Assembly: GCF_013376455.1 (NCBI RefSeq) | Contig: NZ_CP045505.1 | Span: 1 to 51,725 of the forward strand | From: Desulfolutivibrio sulfodismutans DSM 3696 | GTDB lineage: Bacteria; Desulfobacterota; Desulfovibrionia; Desulfovibrionales; Desulfovibrionaceae | DNA: 51,725 nt | Direction: 5' to 3' | Shown here: positions 43,274 to 51,461 of the stretch, one piece after another | How the letters are laid out: each line of letters begins with the position of its first letter | Position numbering within the stretch: position 1 is the stretch's first letter | The notes under the pieces: model-generated | Database searches by the model: none | Told to the model about the DNA's origin: nothing | Seen by the model: the letters and a program-made list of their open reading frames with translations, nothing else | Program-made: the position numbers and the translations under genes

Positions 43274-44536
43274 GAGACCGCTGCACAATCCTCTGATGTC
43301 GTTACGGAATTCTCTCGAAAGGTCTCGGTCGTCTGTTTCCGCCGTCGTTTAGCCGACAGCGCTGATCTTGTTTCACCTTGAGGCGGCGTTCGTCACTCCT
43401 TAGCGTAAGTGTTCCTCAACATCCCGCTTTGAGCACCGCTTTTTTCAAGTTGAAAGCCATAGCGTTGAGTAAAAATTCAAGTTCAACCTTGGCTACCCCC
43501 AGGTAACGCGTCCGGAAGAAGCCATAACTTCTTTTGAGCGTTCCGAAAGCCCGTTCCACCTTCGACCGGACGCTGCTAACTTGACGATTTGCCGCTTTTT
43601 CGGCGGGGTTCAGCGCACGGTTGCGAGCGGCCTTATGCATGATGCCGTCGGCAAGTCTCCGAGCTTGGAGCACATGCCTGTTCAACTGGCTGCTGTATCC
43701 CTTGTCCGCATAGATGCGGCCCCCTGGCATGGGGCCAATCTCATCAAGAATATCCACGAATTCCTGCGTATCCGAACGGTTGGCGGGCGTGACATGGCCG
43801 CCGAGGAGAAAGCCGTCCCGGCTGTCCGTGGCCGCATGGACTTTGTAGCCGTAATAAGCCCGGTTCCCTTTGCGCAACCAGGCCGCATCGGCGTCATCGG
43901 AGTAGCTGATGGTTACGTCCGACGCCTCGTCGTCATCTTCCTCGCGATCTTCGGGAAGAATATCGATTACTTTGAGGGGGCGGCGCGAGGAGGTGATGAC
44001 GCTCGCGTCCACGATGGCTCCTTCACGTACCAGTAAGCCGCGCCGCTGGAGTTGATGGTTGAGTTTGTCCAGAAGCCGCTTCAAGACGTTTTTTTCAAGC
44101 AGGCTCTGCCGAAACCGGCAAATGGTCGAGGAATCGGGCACCTCGTCATGATCAAGGGAAAGGCCCACGAATCGGACAAAGGACAACCGATCGTACAAGC
44201 ATTCCTCCACCGCCGCGTCGCTCAGGTTGTACCACCTCTGGAGCAGAAGGATTTTAAACATCGGCAACGGTGCATATGCAGGATTACCAACGGCATTGAC
44301 GACTCGGCTGAGCTTTTTTCGAAGAAGCTTCTCAAACGGCTTCCAATCAATGAGGCGATCAATCTCATCCAGAAAGCATTCCTTGTGCCTGCGATGGGAC
44401 ACGACGTAGTCGGCAATACCGGGCTTATTGGAATTGCGCTCGCTCATGATCGCCTCCATTATTTTTGATGGAGAAAATATAGCATAATTGCCTAAAATTA
44501 CAATAGAATTGTGCCATTTTTCCGTGCAACGGTCTC
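43274..44536 (-). mobile_element. IS5-family insertion sequence, apparently intact
   Basis: About 1,263 bases bounded by imperfect inverted repeats: GAGACCGCTGCACAATCC at 43274 and, on the opposite strand, GAGACCGTTGCACGGAAA ending at 44536. TAT flanks both ends and may be the target duplication. It carries one transposase gene and interrupts no visible gene. Confidence 0.85.
43416..44447 (-). CDS. IS5-family transposase
   Basis: A 343-aa transposase with ATG at 44447 (an alternative at 44459). It shows the IS5 N-terminal DUF772-type domain (PMFKILLLQRWYNLSDAAVEE, DSSTICRFR), then DDE motifs: first Asp in GAIVDASVI, second in YADKGYSS, and the Glu in VRSKVERAFGTLKRSYG. The end ELEFLLNAMAFNLKK is typical. 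The frame is complete, so the element could be active. It is the only intact IS in the replicon. Its 5' leader runs to the terminal repeat without other features. Confidence 0.92.
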   Translation of the reverse strand: MSERNSNKPGIADYVVSHRRHKECFLDEIDRLIDWKPFEKLLRKKLSRVVNAVGNPAYAPLPMFKILLLQRWYNLSDAAVEECLYDRLSFVRFVGLSLDHDEVPDSSTICRFRQSLLEKNVLKRLLDKLNHQLQRRGLLVREGAIVDASVITSSRRPLKVIDILPEDREEDDDEASDVTISYSDDADAAWLRKGNRAYYGYKVHAATDSRDGFLLGGHVTPANRSDTQEFVDILDEIGPMPGGRIYADKGYSSQLNRHVLQARRLADGIMHKAARNRALNPAEKAANRQVSSVRSKVERAFGTLKRSYGFFRTRYLGVAKVELEFLLNAMAFNLKKAVLKAGC

Positions 44537-44609
44537 TATATTGTCTTTTTATGTATTTGTCTGTTTGTTTTTGAATGTAGGCCTTTGGCAACCGCGCCAC
44601 AGGCGCTGT

Positions 44610-44932
44610 GGGTAGCTGATCGGCTCAGTTCCTCTTCGGAGGACACCCATGAAGGACACGGACCTGTATTCGCGGATTCTTGGCGTGGCCGAACCGTGGT
44701 TTGTCGAGACTGTCGAACTGAACACGGTTGATGGTCGGGTGCACATCCGCGTCGAACATGGCTCCGGGATGCGTAGGGGCGGGAACGCAAACACTCGAAC
44801 CCCTCGCGATATCTTGGCGCGGCTACAGGAACCGGGAGCACTTCAAGGCCGCCATCTCCTTCTTCCGCGGCGGCCTGGACCTTTACCCGACCAGTTCGTG
44901 ACAGGGGCGACCCACGGAAAACCCGGAAGAAC
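44610..44932 (+). mobile_element. Internally deleted ISL3 mini-element B
   Basis: About 320 bases. It starts GGGTAGCTGATCGGCTCAG, carries the same transposase start (MKDTDLYSRILGVAEPWF at 44649) and the same internal junction as mini-element A (CGGGAACGCAAACACTCG...), then the ISL3 C-terminal codons and 3' end (ACCCACGGAAAACCCGGAAG). Compared with A it lacks a further internal piece. The outermost left repeat is missing or altered. Confidence 0.75.
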
Positions 44933-45012
44933 CTTTTTTCATTTGTGCATCCCTGCCCGACGCGCTATGGCTGGGAGACGGAATCCGGTTCTTCCGGCAA
45001 AGGAGTCTTTTC

Positions 45013-45243
45013 ATGTTCGGCATCGGCGCAACGGAACTCATCGTTATCCTGGTCATCGTGCTTGTGCTCTACGGCGGCAAACGGCTGCCGGAGCTGGGCT
45101 CCTCCTTTGGCAAGGCCATCCGCAACTTTCGCGGCGCGGGCGCCGAGCCCGATGAAATCGACGTGACCCCCGGGAAGCCCCCGGCCGCCGCCAACGGGGC
45201 CGACGACAAAAAACCGGACCCGGACACAAAAAACTCCGCCTGA
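45013..45243 (+). CDS. tatA: Twin-arginine translocase TatA/E-type subunit
   Basis: A 76-aa protein with a good AAAGGAG ribosome binding site. It has the N-terminal transmembrane helix (about 5-21, [20 protein letters not shown]) followed by the amphipathic helix ([16 protein letters not shown]), the TatA hallmark, and an acidic/Lys-rich tail. TatA multimers form the pore for folded, twin-arginine signal proteins. No tatB or tatC was seen on the replicon, so it must work with a chromosomal TatC or be a spare copy. Confidence 0.93.
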   Translation: MFGIGATELIVILVIVLVLYGGKRLPELGSSFGKAIRNFRGAGAEPDEIDVTPGKPPAAANGADDKKPDPDTKNSA

Positions 45244-45421
45244 GCCGCCCCCGGCCTGACCTTTGGCCTCGCCCCGGGCCATCCTGGACGGTTCGGGCGA
45301 CCGTCACGCCGGGCACGACGGGCATGGCCGTCACGCCCGGTGCGACCGGCGCACCACTCTGTTCCGGCTCAAACCACGCCGAACCACCGTACCCCCTTTG
45401 CCCCCTCTACCCCCCTTCATC

Positions 45422-46219
45422 ATGGACACACCCCGCATCGACTCCATCCAGGCCGCCCGGCAGACCATCGCCCAGGCCATGGACCGCTTCCCGGACGACG
45501 CCCTGGCCATCGCCGCCACCGGCGGCAAGGACAGCACCCTTTTGCTGCACCTGTGGCGCGAGTCGGCCGCCGCCGCCGGTCGACGCCTGCCCACGGTGCT
45601 TTTTCTGGAGGAAGGGGACGCCTTCCCGGAGATTGTGGAGTTTGTGCAGCGGCTTCGCCGCGACTGGGATCTGCCCCTGGTCACGGCCCGAAACCACGAC
45701 CTGCTCGGGGACGGCCTGGCCGTGGGACAGTGGGTGGAGACGGCCCGGCTTGGGGAAGACAACCGCCGGGAACTGGCGCGCATCGGCTTTTCCGGAACCG
45801 GGTTCGCCTTCGACCCGGAGACCCTGCCGGGCAGCCACCTGGCCAAGACCGCGCCCCTGAACCGGTTTCTTGAGGCCCACGGCAAAGCCGCCCTGGCCAC
45901 GGGCATCCGCCGCGACGAGCACCCGTCCCGGCAGGCCGAAGAGGCCTTCAGCCCCCGCAGCACGCCGCCCCATGTCCGCATTCACCCCCTGCTCCCCGTC
46001 CGGGAACGCGAGGTCTGGGACTACACCCTGTCCCGGGGACTGCCCTTTTGCGACCTGTACCGGGCGGGATACCGCTCCCTGGGCACGCGTTCGGGCACGG
46101 TGAAAAACGCGGACCTCCCGGCCTGGGAACAAGACCTGGAAAACACCCCGGAACGGGCCGGACGCCATCAGGGCAAGGAATCGGCCATGGCCCAGCTTCG
46201 GGCCCTGGGCTACATGTAG
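45422..46219 (+). CDS. PAPS reductase/CysD-type PP-loop protein
   Basis: A 265-aa protein of the adenine-nucleotide alpha-hydrolase superfamily. The PP-loop AATGGKDST sits at 32-39, FLEEGDAFPEIVEF follows, then TGIRRDEHPSRQ (CysD-like) and RIHPLLPVREREVWDYTLSRGLPF with YRAGYRSLGT. The order matches CysD (ATP sulfurylase subunit 2) and CysH relatives, but the C-terminal CxxC or catalytic Cys of CysH is missing. It may activate or handle sulfate nucleotides, or be one of the uncharacterised PP-loop enzymes. ATG 45422 is chosen because the upstream frame is low complexity. It follows tatA after 178 bases. Confidence 0.78.
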   Translation: MDTPRIDSIQAARQTIAQAMDRFPDDALAIAATGGKDSTLLLHLWRESAAAAGRRLPTVLFLEEGDAFPEIVEFVQRLRRDWDLPLVTARNHDLLGDGLAVGQWVETARLGEDNRRELARIGFSGTGFAFDPETLPGSHLAKTAPLNRFLEAHGKAALATGIRRDEHPSRQAEEAFSPRSTPPHVRIHPLLPVREREVWDYTLSRGLPFCDLYRAGYRSLGTRSGTVKNADLPAWEQDLENTPERAGRHQGKESAMAQLRALGYM

Positions 46220-46292
46220 GGGCGGCCCCCTTCGGCCGGAAACCTCCCGGCCTGCCCGGGGCGTGTCCGTTTGGCGTGTCTGGCGGGCGCGC

Positions 46293-46850
46293 CTACTTTC
46301 CGGCGGCCCGACGCCTGCGGCCCTTGTCCTCCAGGCGGCAGGACGGCCCCGACGCCGCCTGCGGCCCCAGATATTTGACGAACACCTCGCCCGTGTGGCT
46401 GAAAAAGACCAGCTTGCGGCCCCTGTCTCCGCCCACATGGGACGCCGTCACCCGCAGCCGATGCCGGGCCAGGGCCTCATAGGCCGCCAGCACGTTTTTC
46501 TGCCCCACCCCGGCCTCTCCCTGGAACAGCGCCCCGGCCCCGCCGAACACCTTGCATTCCACCTCGGACAAATCCACCCCGCGCCGCGACAGGGCGCCGG
46601 CCAGCGCATCCACGGCCGCATCCACGTATCGGAACCGGTTTCCCGGGAGCAACACCTTTTCATAGTCCGCGCTGCGGGGCAAAAGGGCGTGGAAAATGCC
46701 CCCGAAACCGCAGTCGCGGGAGAAAAAGGCCACGGAGACGCACGAGCCGAGCACCGTCTGGACCATGGTCGGGCGTTCGAACACCCCGCCCTGGGCCACC
46801 AGAAGATACACGGAATCCAGATCAGGATAGAGATTTACGAGTTCGCGCAT
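46293..46850 (-). CDS. cheD: CheD-type chemoreceptor glutamine deamidase
   Basis: A 185-aa protein with the CheD core: catalytic cysteine C37 in TVLGSCVSV, histidine H54 in GIFHALLP, VECKVFGGAG and GQKNVLAAYEAL. CheD deamidates glutamines on chemoreceptors and can be regulated by CheC/CheY. No receptor and no CheC are on the replicon. It overlaps the end of the response regulator gene by 16 bases, so the cheA-cheY-cheD run is one unit. Confidence 0.9.
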   Translation of the reverse strand: MRELVNLYPDLDSVYLLVAQGGVFERPTMVQTVLGSCVSVAFFSRDCGFGGIFHALLPRSADYEKVLLPGNRFRYVDAAVDALAGALSRRGVDLSEVECKVFGGAGALFQGEAGVGQKNVLAAYEALARHRLRVTASHVGGDRGRKLVFFSHTGEVFVKYLGPQAASGPSCRLEDKGRRRRAAGK

Positions 46851-47266
46851 GGCTCGTCGGCGTCAAGAGGGTTTTTGGCGAACTCCAGGGCGCGCAAGGC
46901 CGCCAACATGTCCGCCGGATCAAACGGCTTGGTCAGGTAGGCCCCCGCCCCTTCCTCGAACTGGGCCTGCATCATGTTTTGCGCATCATCCAGGCTGGAC
47001 AGCATGATGACCCGGGTGGGGCGCACGACGCCCGCCTGCTCCTCCATGCGCCGCATCCAGGCCAGGGCCCGGTGCCCGTCCATGGCGGGCATGAGGATGT
47101 CCATGACCACCAGATCGTAGGGCTCCCCCCGGTGCAGGGCCTGCTGGAACAGCCGCACGGCCTCGGCCCCGTCCTCGGCCTGTTCGCAACGTCCCACGTC
47201 CGCCAGGGCCTTTTCCACCAGATGGCGCTGATAGCGACTGTCGTCCACGATGAGTATGCGCGGCAT
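46835..47266 (-). CDS. CheY-like response regulator
   Basis: A 143-aa single receiver domain. ATG 47266 is used because GGAGGA precedes it; an upstream in-frame start at 47284 is possible. Phosphorylation site D56 (VVMDILMPAMDG), acidic pair D8/D9 (LIVDDS), S90 in MLSS and K113 in LTKPF are all present. It lies 22 bases after cheA, which should be its kinase. No output domain is attached, so it acts by protein contact, as CheY does. Confidence 0.92.
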   Translation of the reverse strand: MPRILIVDDSRYQRHLVEKALADVGRCEQAEDGAEAVRLFQQALHRGEPYDLVVMDILMPAMDGHRALAWMRRMEEQAGVVRPTRVIMLSSLDDAQNMMQAQFEEGAGAYLTKPFDPADMLAALRALEFAKNPLDADEPCANS

Positions 47267-47288
47267 TTCGTCCTCCATCTGCACGCCG

Positions 47289-49064
47289 TCACGCCCCCGG
47301 ACGGCGTTTCTCCCCTGCGGGGGAAGCCAGGGCGGCCTGGGCCAGTCCGGGTACGTCCAGGACCAGGGCCATGAAACCTTCCTCCGTCACGGTGCCGCCC
47401 AAAATCCCCGCGACGTGGCCAAGGGCCGGGCCCAGATGCTTGAGCACGGCCTGCTTTTGGCCAAGCACCTCATCCACCAGGATGCAGAACCGCTCTCCCG
47501 CGGCCCGGACCACCACGGCATGGGCCGGGAGGTCCAGGTCGCACGGCGCCCCAGCAAGGGCGAAAAATTCCGCCAGACACAGCATGGGCGTGGGTTTGCC
47601 GCGCAGATCAAGCACCCGCCGGGTGGCGTCCGCCGCCTGCCGTCGCGGCACCTCCAGGCATTCCTCCACATAGTCCAGGTGGAAAAAAAAGGCCTGCCCC
47701 CCGGCCCGCACCTCCAGACAGTCGATGATGGCCAGGGACACGGGCAGCCGGATGGTGAAGACCGTCCCCCGGCCCGGTTCGCTGTCCACCCCGATGTCGC
47801 CGCGCAGGCTCTCGATGCCCTCCCGGGCCGCATCCATGCCCACGCCCCGACCGGACAACTCCCCCACGCCCGAGGCCGTGGACAGCCCCGGCACAAAGAT
47901 CAGCGACAGCTTCTCCTGCCGCGACAGGCTCCGTCCCGGGTCCGCCAGCCCCCGGGCCACGGCGTGCTCCCACAGGGCGTCGGCGTCGATGCCCGCCCCG
48001 TCGTCCGTGACCTCGATGACCACCTCGTTGCCGTCCTGCCGGGCGCTCAGGCTGATGCGTCCGCAGACGGGCTTACCCGCGGCCCGACGTTTTTCCGGGG
48101 TCTCGATGCCGTGGTCCACGGCGTTGCGCAACAGATGCAAAATGGGGGTGTTGAGCCGCTCGATCAGCGTCTTGTCCAGCTCCGTGTTTTCGCCGTCAAG
48201 GACAAGGGCGGCCTCCTTGCCCAGGGCCGCGCAGGCGTCGCGCACCAGACGGCGGTATTTCAGAAAACTGACCTGCAGCGGCAGCATGCGCAGCCCCAGG
48301 GCCTGATCCCGAAGCAGGGCGCACAGCCTGCCCGTCTCCTCGGCGACGGTCATGAAATCCCGGTCCCCCAGGCGTCTGGCCAGGCTTTCCAGGCGGGCCT
48401 GCACAATCCCCAGCTCCCCCACCCGGTCCACCAGGATGTCCAACTCCCCGGCCGGAATGGTGATGCTCTCGATGCGCTCCAAGGACTCGTCCCGTAAACG
48501 GCGGGGACGCGACCCCTCCCAGGCCGGGGGCGCGGCCTCAGGCCCCGGCCCGGCGGCGTCCTGGCCGGGGGCGTCTTCAGCAGCGGCGGACGGTTCCGGA
48601 GTCGCCGGGGACGCCGCCAGGGCCGTAAGCCGGGCCACCTCCCCGGCGGCCTCGGCCGTCGCCTCCCCGGCGTCTTCCAGCAGCTCGCGCACCCGGCGCA
48701 CCATGGACCGCACCACGTCAAAGGCCCGCAACAGCTCGCCGCCCAGGGCCACGTCCACGGGCCGCGACCCGTCGCGCACCTGGGCCAGCACGCTTTCCAC
48801 GGCGTGGCACAGTTCGGCCAGGGGGGCCGCGCCCATGGCCGCGGCATCGCCCTTGATGGTGTGGGCCGCCCGGAACACGGCCTCGACCTTGGCCCGGGAC
48901 TCCTGCGGCGCGGCCTTCTCCAGGTCCAGGACGGCGCTTTCAATGCCTGAAAGCTGCTCCAGGCAGCTTTCCACGAACATGTCGAAAATTTTTTCGTCCA
49001 CCTCTCCCCCGCGCCGCCCGTGATTCGTCTGGGGCCCCGGCGGACCTGGCCGCTTCTGGTCCAC
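47289..49064 (-). CDS. cheA: CheA-type histidine kinase
   Basis: A 591-aa kinase in CheA order: HPt domain with phospho-histidine H68 (RAAHTIKGDAAAMG), a variable linker (about 130-195, Ala/Pro-rich), the P3 dimerisation helices, the ATPase domain (HLLRNAVDHGIETPEKR, DDGAGIDADAL, GRGVGMDAAREGI) and a C-terminal CheW-like domain ending near 580. No separate P2 domain was recognised. It heads the cheA-cheY-cheD run. No MCP, CheW, CheR or CheB was seen on the replicon, so it must couple to chromosomal receptors or a different input. Confidence 0.94.
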   Translation of the reverse strand: MDQKRPGPPGPQTNHGRRGGEVDEKIFDMFVESCLEQLSGIESAVLDLEKAAPQESRAKVEAVFRAAHTIKGDAAAMGAAPLAELCHAVESVLAQVRDGSRPVDVALGGELLRAFDVVRSMVRRVRELLEDAGEATAEAAGEVARLTALAASPATPEPSAAAEDAPGQDAAGPGPEAAPPAWEGSRPRRLRDESLERIESITIPAGELDILVDRVGELGIVQARLESLARRLGDRDFMTVAEETGRLCALLRDQALGLRMLPLQVSFLKYRRLVRDACAALGKEAALVLDGENTELDKTLIERLNTPILHLLRNAVDHGIETPEKRRAAGKPVCGRISLSARQDGNEVVIEVTDDGAGIDADALWEHAVARGLADPGRSLSRQEKLSLIFVPGLSTASGVGELSGRGVGMDAAREGIESLRGDIGVDSEPGRGTVFTIRLPVSLAIIDCLEVRAGGQAFFFHLDYVEECLEVPRRQAADATRRVLDLRGKPTPMLCLAEFFALAGAPCDLDLPAHAVVVRAAGERFCILVDEVLGQKQAVLKHLGPALGHVAGILGGTVTEEGFMALVLDVPGLAQAALASPAGEKRRPGA

Positions 49065-49357
49065 CCCGCATGATCATTCTACGGACACCATCGCGCCCTT
49101 GTCAAAAGACGGACGTCGGGCTTGCGCCGGACATGCTCACGATATCACGCATTCTTCCCGATATTTCGACGAATCTGTGCGCAACGCCCCGGGCCAGAAA
49201 AGACAACATCCTGAAATCATGCCGCTTTTGTTCTGGCACGAAGCCTGCTTGTTCTTTCGCATCCGGCGATGAGCGTTGCATCGCCAGGCTCCCGGCGGGT
49301 GCAATGCCCGCTTCGCAGCGGATCCGTTCGACGAGGGCAAGGACGGATCCGCTGTTT
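49065..49357. other. Gap between the divergent cheA and convergent resolvase genes
   Basis: No gene or clear repeat was recognised. It should contain the cheA promoter (reading minus) near 49065-49150, but no strong -35/-10 pair was picked out. Confidence 0.4.
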
Positions 49358-49951
49358 TTACGGTTGCTCCGCAGGACGCGCCCCGCCCCCCGGACCCTCT
49401 TTTTCCTCGCGAACATAGGCGTAGAGCGTGGGCTTGCTGATGTGAAACAGTCGGCATATCTCCGCCACCGGCACCCTGCGCTCCCGGTACAGCGCAACCG
49501 CCGCGGCCCGCCGGGCGGCGTCCAGCCGCTTGGGACGCCCCCCCAGGCGGCCCCTGGCCCGGGCGGCGGCCAGCCCGGCCATGGTCCGTTCCCGGATCAG
49601 CCCGCGTTCAAACTCGGCCAGGGCGGCAAAGACATGAAACACCAGCCGCCCCCCCGGAGAGGCCGTGTCGAGGGATTCCGTCAGGCTGACCAGGGCCGCC
49701 CCCCGGGCCTCGATCTCCCGGGCCAGGGCGATGAGATGCGACAGCGACCGGCCCAGGCGGTCCAACCGCCAGACCACCACCGCGTCATCCTGGCGCAGCA
49801 TGTCCATGAGCCGGGCAAGGCCCGGCCGGACAGCGGCCGCCCCGCCGCCGCTTTCCTCCACGATGCGCTGGCACCCGGCCGCGAGCAGGGCGTTTCGCTG
49901 CAAATCCAGATTCTGGTCCGCCGTCGACACCCGGGCGTATCCAATGCGCAT
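49358..49951 (-). CDS. Serine recombinase (resolvase/invertase family)
   Basis: A 197-aa recombinase starting MRIGYARVSTADQ with catalytic S9. It also shows VVWRLDRLGRSLSHL, the long E-helix (VFHVFAALAEFERGLIRERT) and a C-terminal HTH (RVPVAEICRLFHISKPTLYAYV). It is complete and typical of plasmid or transposon resolvases of the Hin/Tn3 type. Location next to the toxin-antitoxin pair and partition region suggests multimer resolution for the replicon. No IS ends were found around it. ATG 49951 is chosen because upstream codons lack homology. Confidence 0.92.
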   Translation of the reverse strand: MRIGYARVSTADQNLDLQRNALLAAGCQRIVEESGGGAAAVRPGLARLMDMLRQDDAVVVWRLDRLGRSLSHLIALAREIEARGAALVSLTESLDTASPGGRLVFHVFAALAEFERGLIRERTMAGLAAARARGRLGGRPKRLDAARRAAAVALYRERRVPVAEICRLFHISKPTLYAYVREEKEGPGGGARPAEQP

Positions 49952-50202
49952 GACCGGCCTCCCGGCAAAAAACCCGTGACCCAAGCGTGATTTTCTGCCT
50001 TTGATTTCCTGACGGCTTTTTTTCCCAAAAAAAGGGCGTTGCGGCAAGTCCCGGGGCGGCCGTCCGGCCAGGGCAGGAAAACGACCGTTTTCTTGCCTGT
50101 CCCGGCCTGCCGCAGCAGGCCGTTCTTGTGCCGCCCCCCCATCCGGTTCGGCGCTGCCGGGAAACCGCCCAACCTGAGGAGTCTTTCGCCTCTGCCCTCC
50201 TT

Positions 50203-50487
50203 ATGAAAACGACCATCAATGCCAGCGTAAAAATGCCCCCGGCGCTCCATGCCCGGATCGTGTCCCTTGCGGAAACCCGCAAACGGACACCGCACGCCCT
50301 CATGGTCCAGGCCATAGAGGCTTTTGTCCTTCGCGAAGAACAGCGGGAGGCCCTGCGCCAGGAAGCCATGGCCGCGCATGAGGATTTCTTGCTGACGGGT
50401 CTGCATGTGACGGCGAAAGAGGCGGACGCCTGGCTCGCCGAACTGGAAGCGGGCAAGGATGTGGAGCCGCCCAAATGCCACGTGTAG
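50203..50487 (+). CDS. ParD/CopG-type ribbon-helix-helix antitoxin
   Basis: A 94-aa protein with an N-terminal ribbon-helix-helix (TTINASVKMPPALHARIVSLA, KRTPHALMVQAIEAFV) and an extended C-terminal tail rich in acidic residues and Trp, as needed to wrap a toxin. ATG 50203 is preferred over an upstream in-frame start. It overlaps the toxin gene by 13 bases, the usual antitoxin-first order. It should bind its own promoter in the 50048-50202 gap. Confidence 0.85.
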   Translation: MKTTINASVKMPPALHARIVSLAETRKRTPHALMVQAIEAFVLREEQREALRQEAMAAHEDFLLTGLHVTAKEADAWLAELEAGKDVEPPKCHV

Positions 50488-50771
50488 AACTGGCGTGGAC
50501 GCCTTCTGCGCTCCGGGGAGTGCAGAGGGCCTACCGTTTCCTGGCCGAAAAGGACCGGGACGCGGCGAAGGCCGCAGCGGGGACCATCAGAAAGCAGGCC
50601 GCCCTTTTGCAAAAGTTTCCCGTCGCCGGGCGGCTGGTTGACGACTTGGACCCGGAACACCGGGAATTGCTCATTCCGTTCGGGGTGACCGGGTATGTGC
50701 TGGTCTACGAGGTTAGCGCCGAACGGATCCTCGTGCTGGCCGTGCGCCACCAAAAAAAAGCCGGATACTGA
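50475..50771 (+). CDS. RelE/ParE-type toxin
   Basis: A 98-aa protein of the RelE/ParE fold: an N-terminal VELAWTPSALRGVQRAYRFL helix pair, FPVAGRLVDDLDPEHRELLIPF, and a C-terminal VYEVSAERILVLAVRHQKK strand. This is closer to ParE (gyrase poison) than to ribosome-dependent RelE, but the target cannot be told. The overlap with the antitoxin gene confirms pairing. It stabilises the replicon by killing or slowing plasmid-free cells. Confidence 0.88.
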   Translation: MPRVELAWTPSALRGVQRAYRFLAEKDRDAAKAAAGTIRKQAALLQKFPVAGRLVDDLDPEHRELLIPFGVTGYVLVYEVSAERILVLAVRHQKKAGY

Positions 50772-50792
50772 CCTGCCGCCGCGGCGGGTCAG
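50768..50792. terminator. Stem-loop at the end of the toxin gene
   Basis: CTGACCTGCCGCCG pairs with CGGCGGGTCAG with one bulge, overlapping the toxin stop codon. A T-tract is lacking, so the terminator call is tentative. Confidence 0.35.
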
Positions 50793-51461
50793 GCCTTTGG
50801 CAGGAAACAGTTCCTCCTGGAGTTTCATCCGGAAGCGGGAACCGACACAAAGCAAGCGAAACGCGCCCGAACGCTGCACGGGCCGTTTGGCGAAAGCGCT
50901 TTCGGCCTTTGGAACCGCTGCGGTGCGGGCAAGGCGCAAAACACGCCCGTTGAGCGGCTTTTGGCGGGGCGCGGCCGGGTGGGACGTTTACGCCCCCAGC
51001 CCGCAAAAATTCCTGTCCCCGGTCTGATGACAACGAACGAAGCACTAACAATCAATGCCCCGGCCTGATGCGAACGCAGGGGACGCCCCCAAAGAAGGCC
51101 CCGGCCGCAAAAAGGGACATCCGCCGGGGGGTCGCCGTCCGTTTCGGTCGGCACAGTGCGAAATCGGACGGCCTGCGAATCTGGCCGGAAGAAAAATATT
51201 TATTTTCGGTATCAGCAAAAAAATGGCGGAGGCGAGACGGCCGCAAGCCGCCGGAAATGTTCGTTTTCCGGTTCCTGGGGCCCGGGGCGGGCCGGGATTG
51301 GGGGGCAAAGATCCGGATTGCGGCGGTTCTTTCCCTTTTTTCCGATTTGCGGCATATATTGTCGGCCCCAAACGGCGTCAGCAGGAACCACGAGTCCCCA
51401 GTTTGACAAATTTGCCCAAAGATGAAAATATGGAAAAAATCAAAATAAGGTGTCGGCAATC
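50772..51461. other. Intergenic control region upstream of parA
   Basis: About 690 bases without a convincing gene. The first half is GC-rich. Around 51186-51232 it turns AT-rich (AAAAATATTTATTTTCGG, AAAAAAATGG), which could serve as an unwinding element or a promoter. The last 60 bases hold the parA promoter. No ParB-type centromere repeats were spotted, though short ones could be missed. Confidence 0.5.
51403..51431 (+). promoter_or_regulatory. Candidate parA promoter
   Basis: TTGACA (51403-51408), a 17-base spacer, and AAATAT (51426-51431) form a sigma70-like promoter. The parA ATG is 30 bases downstream, with TAAGG as a weak ribosome binding site. Confidence 0.55.

Noticed and set aside
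44649-45155. A 168-codon gene leading into tatA
   Set aside because: It starts as ISL3 transposase and then reads through the IS end into the wrong frame of tatA.
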